Assembly (NCBI RefSeq): GCF_031082405.1
Contig: NZ_JAVHJU010000023.1
Span: 62,001 to 126,000, forward strand
Reading direction: 5' to 3'
Source: Amycolatopsis sp. A133
GTDB taxonomy: Bacteria > Actinomycetota > Actinomycetes > Mycobacteriales > Pseudonocardiaceae
Length of the DNA: 64,000 bases
Below, one piece after another: positions 60,606 through 64,000 of the stretch. The notes beneath the pieces are model-generated. The model was not told the DNA's origin. It ran no database searches and worked only from the letters and a program-made list of their open reading frames with translations. Every line of letters starts with the position of its first letter. The first letter of the stretch is position 1. Both the position numbers and the translations under genes were made by a program.

Positions 60606-60988
60606 TGAGCAAGACGGCAGTTTCCACCGAGAACGCGCCGAAGCCGCCGGCGAAGTTCTCGCAGGCCGTCCGCAAGGGGAACCTGCTGCAGGTCGCCGGC
60701 CAGGTCGCGTTCGACCCGGCGACCGGCGCGATCGTCGGCGACGACGTCGCGGGCCAGACCCGGCAGACGTTCAAGAACATCGAGGCCGTGCTGGCGGAGG
60801 CGGGCGCGAGCCTCGCCGACGCGATCATGGTCCGGGTGTACCTGACCGACACCGCGCACTTCGCGCCGTTCAACGAGGTCTACAACGAGCTCATCGGCGA
60901 CGCCCCGCACGCGGCGCGCACGACGGTGTACGTCGGCCTCCCGGGCGAGCTGCTCGTCGAGATCGACGTGCTCTGCGTGCTGGACTGA
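60605..60988 (+). CDS. ridA: RidA family reactive-imine deaminase
   Basis: 127 residues from ATG 60605, overlapping the IclR stop (TGATG). The RidA/YjgF core is standard: FSQAVRKGNLLQVAGQVAFD, GQTRQTFKNIEAVLAEAGAS, MVRVYLTDTAHFAPFNEVYN, and the catalytic arginine in HAARTTVYVGLPGELLVEID. It hydrolyses the 2-aminoacrylate-type imines made by PLP dehydratases, matching the D-amino-acid deaminase of this cluster. Confidence 0.93.
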   Translation: MSKTAVSTENAPKPPAKFSQAVRKGNLLQVAGQVAFDPATGAIVGDDVAGQTRQTFKNIEAVLAEAGASLADAIMVRVYLTDTAHFAPFNEVYNELIGDAPHAARTTVYVGLPGELLVEIDVLCVLD

Positions 60989-60993
60989 GCCTT

Positions 60994-61021
60994 CGGCGGG
61001 CCGGGTTTCCCCGGCCCGCCG
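60994..61021. terminator. Bidirectional terminator between ridA and acdS
   Basis: CGGCGGGCCGGG (60994-61005) pairs with CCCGGCCCGCCG (61010-61021): 12 bp, 4-nt loop TTTC. It lies 5 bp past the ridA stop and 2 bp past the convergent acdS stop. Confidence 0.85.
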
Positions 61022-61023
61022 GT

Positions 61024-62019
61024 TCACCCGAGGACGCTCGTGTAGCCGTTGAGCGCGAGCTGGCCGCCGAGGTGGGCGTAGAGGACGTTCGACTCGCGCG
61101 GGATCTCGCCGTTCCCGACGAGGTCGATGAGTCCGGCCATCGACTTGCCCTCGTACACCGGGTCGGTGATCATCCCCTCCAGCCGGGCACAGGTCTCGAT
61201 GGCGTCCACAGTGGATTTGTCGGGGATGCCGTAGATCCCGGCGTGGTAGCGGTCGTCCAGTTCGACCTCGGGGATTTCACCGGCGCCGATCAGCTCCGCG
61301 GTGTTCCGCGCGATGCGCGTGATCTGAGCGCGGGTCTCGGCCGGCTTGGCGGAGGCGTCGATGCCGAGGATCCGGCGCTCCCGGCCGAGCGCGGTCCCGG
61401 CGACCATCCCGGCCTGCGTGCTGCCGGTGACCGAGCAGACGACGACGGTGTCGAAGAAGACGCCGAGTTCTGCTTCCTGCCGTTCCAGCTCGACGATCCA
61501 GTTCGCGAAGCCCAGCCCGCCGAGCCGGTGGTCGGAGCCGCCGGCGGGGATGGCGTACGGCTTGCCGCCCTGCTCTTCGATCTCGGCGACCGCGTCTTCC
61601 CACGCCTCCTTGAACCCGATGCCGAAGCCGGCTTCGACGAGCCGGACGTCCGCGCCGAGGATCCGCGAGAGCTGGATGTTGCCGACCTTGTCGTAGAGCG
61701 GGTCGTGCCAGTCGACCCAGCTCTCCTGCACCAGCACGGCCTTCAGCCCGGCGCGCGCCGCGGCCGCGGCGACCTGGCGGGTGTGGTTGGACTGGACGCC
61801 GCCGATGGAGACGAGCGTGTCGGCACCCCGGGCGAGCGCGTCCGCGACGAGGTACTCCAGCTTCCGGGTCTTGTTCCCACCGAACGCCAGACCGGAGTTC
61901 ACGTCCTCGCGCTTGGCCCAGATCTTCGCGCCGCCGAGGTGGTCGGTCAGGCGTTCCAGCGGGTGCACCGGCGACGGACCGAACAGCAGCGGGAAGCGCG
62001 GGAAGGCGTCGAGGGTCAC
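61024..62019 (-). CDS. acdS: 1-aminocyclopropane-1-carboxylate (ACC) deaminase
   Basis: 331 residues, close to the ~338 of known AcdS. Motifs: PLP Lys50 in GLAFGGNKTRKLEYLVADAL, the IGGVQSNHTRQVAA loop, CSVTGSTQAGMVAGTALG and the C-terminal DPVYEGKSMAGLIDLVGNGE with the Glu and the ALNGYT Leu that separate true ACC deaminases from D-cysteine desulfhydrases. It converts the plant ethylene precursor ACC to 2-oxobutyrate and ammonia, a trait of plant-associated bacteria. It is coupled to the upstream GntR gene (ATGA). Confidence 0.9.
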   Translation of the reverse strand: MTLDAFPRFPLLFGPSPVHPLERLTDHLGGAKIWAKREDVNSGLAFGGNKTRKLEYLVADALARGADTLVSIGGVQSNHTRQVAAAAARAGLKAVLVQESWVDWHDPLYDKVGNIQLSRILGADVRLVEAGFGIGFKEAWEDAVAEIEEQGGKPYAIPAGGSDHRLGGLGFANWIVELERQEAELGVFFDTVVVCSVTGSTQAGMVAGTALGRERRILGIDASAKPAETRAQITRIARNTAELIGAGEIPEVELDDRYHAGIYGIPDKSTVDAIETCARLEGMITDPVYEGKSMAGLIDLVGNGEIPRESNVLYAHLGGQLALNGYTSVLG

Positions 62020-62651
62020 AGTTCCTCCAGCAGGTCGGTCCAGATGGTCGAAATCACGGCGACGGCGGTCCCGGTGTCCCGCTTCTCGAGCGCGTCGATG
62101 AGCTTCGTGTGGCGCTCGACGGAGTTCCAGGCCAGCGCCGAGCTGAACCGGGCGTGCTCCAGGCGGCGCAGCAGCGGCGTGTAGCGGTCGAGGGTCGCGG
62201 CGACGGCGGCGTTGCCCGCCAGGCGGACCGGGACGTCGTGCAGCTCGTCGTCCGCTTTCACCGCGGCCGCGACGTCACGGGCCTCGATGGCGGCGGCGAA
62301 CCGGTCGTTGGCCGCGCGCATCTCGGCGATGTCTTCCCGGCGGCACTTCGGCACGGCCTGCCGCACGGCGAATTCGTGCAGCAGCCGGACGATCTCGCGG
62401 GCGTCGAGTACGTCGGGTGACATCACTTCGGAGACCCGGGTGTAGCTCTGGGGCTTGGAGTCGACGAGGCCGTCGTCGGCCAGGCGCAGCAGGGCCTGGC
62501 GCACCGGGGCCTTGGACAGGCCGAGCTGGTCGGCCAGGTCGGCGTCGCGCAGCGGCGTTCCCGGCGGCAGCGTGCCGTCGACGATCGCGTGGCGGATGCG
62601 GTCGTAGGCCTCGTCACGGAGCAACGGGCGGGTGATCTTCGAGAGACTCAC
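62016..62651 (-). CDS. GntR (FadR-type) regulator of acdS
   Basis: 211 residues from GTG 62651; ATG 62660 would add three residues but sits inside the palindrome 62651-62668. There is a TAACAT -10 about 7 nt upstream of the GTG, so leaderless translation is likely. The winged helix has LRDADLADQLGLSKAPVRQA, and the C-terminal FCD-type helical ligand domain includes REIVRLLHEFAVRQAVP and HDVPVRLAGNA. It overlaps acdS by 4 nt and probably controls acdS and itself in response to ACC or a related acid (inference). Confidence 0.87.
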   Translation of the reverse strand: MSLSKITRPLLRDEAYDRIRHAIVDGTLPPGTPLRDADLADQLGLSKAPVRQALLRLADDGLVDSKPQSYTRVSEVMSPDVLDAREIVRLLHEFAVRQAVPKCRREDIAEMRAANDRFAAAIEARDVAAAVKADDELHDVPVRLAGNAAVAATLDRYTPLLRRLEHARFSSALAWNSVERHTKLIDALEKRDTGTAVAVISTIWTDLLEEL

Positions 62652-62668
62652 ATCTAACATGTTAGATG
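62651..62668. promoter_or_regulatory. Perfect 18-bp operator overlapping the GntR gene's promoter and start
   Basis: CATCTAACATGTTAGATG is a perfect palindrome containing the putative -10 TAACAT and lying right at the start of the GntR gene. Binding there would block transcription start, a simple autorepression layout. Confidence 0.7.
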
Positions 62669-62708
62669 CCAGATCTGAGTCCCGCCAGTACCCGACCTGC
62701 GCCGGGCA

Positions 62709-62795
62709 AGCGCCCCAATGTGGCGTTCGGTGCGTTCAACGCACCCAATGTGGCGTTCGGTGCGTTGAACGCACCCAATGCCACATTGGGGCGCT
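62709..62795. repeat. Two 30-nt direct repeats framed by a 16-bp inverted repeat
   Basis: AGCGCCCCAATGTGGC (62709-62724) and GCCACATTGGGGCGCT (62780-62795) are perfect complements. Between them, 30-nt units beginning CAATGTGGCGTTCGGTGCG start at 62717 and 62747 and differ at one base. It lies just past the DUF1844 gene stop and upstream of the GntR gene, so it likely ends transcription of the former. Confidence 0.9.
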
Positions 62796-62804
62796 CTGGA
62801 GTCG

Positions 62805-63164
62805 TCAGTAAACGGGGCCGGTGTACTTTTCCCCGGGTCCCTTGCCGGGCTCGTCCGGCACGGCCGAAGCTTCCCGGAACGCCTTCTGGAGGGACTGCAG
62901 ACCGTCGCGCAGCGGCCCGGCGTGCAGGCCCAGGTACTCCGCGGAGGCCGTCACGAGCCCGGCCAGCGCGGTGATCAGCCGGCGGGCTTCGTCGAGGTCG
63001 CGGTGCGGGGAGGTATCGGGGTCGGCGTCGGCGAGGCCGAGCCGTTCGGCGGCGGCCGACAGCAGCATGACGGCGGCGCGGCTGATCACCTCCACGCTGG
63101 GGATGTCCTCCAGGTGGCGCGCTTCCGGGGAATACGGGGGCTGTTGCGAAGGTTGTTCCGACAC
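62805..63164 (-). CDS. DUF1844 family protein
   Basis: 119 residues from GTG 63164, with GGAAGGG upstream. The conserved core is ARHLEDIPSVEVISRAAVML, LSAAAERLGLADADPD, then LDEARRLITALAGLVTASAE and YLGLHAGPLRDGLQSLQKAF. DUF1844 is a small, mostly helical family without known function, commonly found beside infC in actinobacteria, as here. It is divergent from infC. Confidence 0.9.
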   Translation of the reverse strand: MSEQPSQQPPYSPEARHLEDIPSVEVISRAAVMLLSAAAERLGLADADPDTSPHRDLDEARRLITALAGLVTASAEYLGLHAGPLRDGLQSLQKAFREASAVPDEPGKGPGEKYTGPVY

Positions 63165-63295
63165 GTCTGGTACCCTTCCACGAGCGACCAGCCCCTGAGC
63201 GATCGGGGGCCGCAAGTGGAGCCCCGCTCCCACCCGCGTCACCGTACAGGTGGCCGGGTCCGGTCTCGCCCGGGCGTGACGTCCAGGGTGAAGAA

Positions 63296-63356
63296 GTGCC
63301 CTTCGGGGCACGATCGGAAACAGAGTGGGCCCCGCGCACCGAACGGTGTCGGGGCC
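63296..63356 (+). promoter_or_regulatory. Structured infC leader
   Basis: Two hairpins precede infC: GTGCCC-TTCG-GGGCAC (63296-63311) and GGCCCCG..CACC-GAAC-GGTG..CGGGGCC (63328-63356). The latter resembles the terminator/attenuator hairpins found before infC-rpmI-rplT operons. The stems suggest control of IF3/ribosomal-protein expression by attenuation or protein binding (inference). Confidence 0.55.
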
Positions 63357-63418
63357 TTCGCTATGTGGGCACCAGGTCGAACGAGAACAGGAAACATTCC
63401 TCGGACCAAGGAGGCCCC

Positions 63419-63976
63419 ATCAGCTCCGAGACACGCATCAACGACCGTATCCGGGTGCCGGAAGTCCGACTCGTCGGACCCGCCGGCGAACAGGTCGGCA
63501 TCGTCCGGATCGAGGATGCGCTGCGCCTGGCGCAGGAGAACGACCTCGACCTCGTCGAGGTCGCGCCCCAGGCCCGCCCGCCGGTGTGCAAGCTCATGGA
63601 CTTCGGCAAGTTCAAGTACGAGAGCGCGCAGAAGGCCCGCGAGTCGCGGCGCAACCAGCAGCTGACCGTCATCAAGGAACAGAAGCTGCGCCCCAAGATC
63701 GACCAGCACGACTACGAGACCAAGAAGGGTCACGTGTCGCGCTTCCTGGCCGCGGGCAACAAGGTCAAGGTCACGATCATGTTCCGCGGCCGCGAGCAGT
63801 CCCGGCCGGAGCTCGGCTACCGGCTGCTGCAGAAGCTCGCCGAAGACGTCACCGAGCTCGGTTTCGTCGAGTCGTCGGCCAAGCAGGACGGCCGCAACAT
63901 GATCATGGTGCTGGCCCCGCACAAGAACGTGAAGCCGAAGGCCAAGGCGGAGCCCGAGCAGGTTCCCGAGGCGTAG
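63419..63976 (+). CDS. infC: Translation initiation factor IF-3
   Basis: 185 residues. The chosen start is ATC 63419, 4 nt after the perfect AAGGAGG (63408-63414); homology begins right there (SSETRINDRIRVPEVRLVGP). In-frame GTGs further upstream lack ribosome sites and would read through the leader hairpin. Both IF3 domains are complete: the N-domain ends near 82 and the C-domain has KARESRRNQQLTVIKEQKLR, KVTIMFRGREQSRPELGYRL. IF3 discriminates start codons, and rare AUU/AUC starts let it repress its own synthesis. The end of the window cuts off the following operon genes (rpmI, rplT expected). Confidence 0.93.
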   Translation: MSSETRINDRIRVPEVRLVGPAGEQVGIVRIEDALRLAQENDLDLVEVAPQARPPVCKLMDFGKFKYESAQKARESRRNQQLTVIKEQKLRPKIDQHDYETKKGHVSRFLAAGNKVKVTIMFRGREQSRPELGYRLLQKLAEDVTELGFVESSAKQDGRNMIMVLAPHKNVKPKAKAEPEQVPEA

Positions 63977-64000
63977 GCGCCGACCAGCACATGCCAGCGG

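Overview
The window is high-GC actinobacterial DNA, most likely from Amycolatopsis or a close relative in the Pseudonocardiaceae. The signs are about 70 % G+C, frequent GTG/TTG starts, many 1-4 nt start/stop overlaps, a chitosan-degrading GH2 enzyme matching Amycolatopsis CsxA in layout and catalytic-residue spacing, and a SigL-type sigma/anti-sigma pair. No tRNA, rRNA, CRISPR array, insertion sequence or origin was seen. Coding density is high. I give about 68 genes plus regulatory sites, all read by eye without database searches.

Left part (1-22000): a truncated enoyl-CoA hydratase; an ABC exporter whose ATPase is fused to a secreted-type alpha/beta hydrolase; a TerC-family protein behind a yybP-ykoY (Mn2+) riboswitch; an S9 peptidase and a HAD phosphatase; a RES/Xre toxin-antitoxin pair; a candidate small RNA with near-consensus promoter and strong terminator (9573-9721); LacI and AraC regulators; MmpS-like and FetB-like membrane proteins; a phosphatase; a CPA1 antiporter with a UBP zinc finger; a carboxylesterase coupled to an aminoglycoside-nucleotidyltransferase-like gene; and exo-beta-D-glucosaminidase CsxA with a palindromic operator.

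Middle (22000-33000) is the most accessory part. It has a lower-GC block (23754-26329) with two overlapping genes of unknown function and a divergent HTH regulator, a Crp-type regulator followed by two tiny ORFs and a terminator (27725-27999), a second regulator sharing the first one's C-terminal module (28125-29063), and an orphan protein with a PD-(D/E)XK-like nuclease signature (30613-31851).

Right part (33000-64000) is more conventional: acyltransferase, uvrA, a SigL-type operon (lipoprotein, sigma, zinc anti-sigma) behind a matching promoter, an MFS exporter with divergent HxlR regulator, a dicarboxylate transporter with its two-component system, a secreted M64-type peptidase, and an Erm rRNA methyltransferase preceded by a 19-residue leader peptide. 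An amino-sugar uptake group follows (GH20 hexosaminidase, ABC importer, lactonase with a perfect DasR-like site). Then come a D-amino-acid/N-acyl-D-amino-acid catabolic cluster under an IclR regulator, ACC deaminase with its GntR regulator, and infC with a structured leader and a probable AUC start.

Two signals cross gene boundaries. Several intergenic spaces hold short tandem units arranged as long inverted repeats (39986-40174, 42081-42180, 62709-62795), each of a different sequence. A 13-nt palindrome, GTCCACAGTGGAC, recurs inside coding sequences always in the same orientation.
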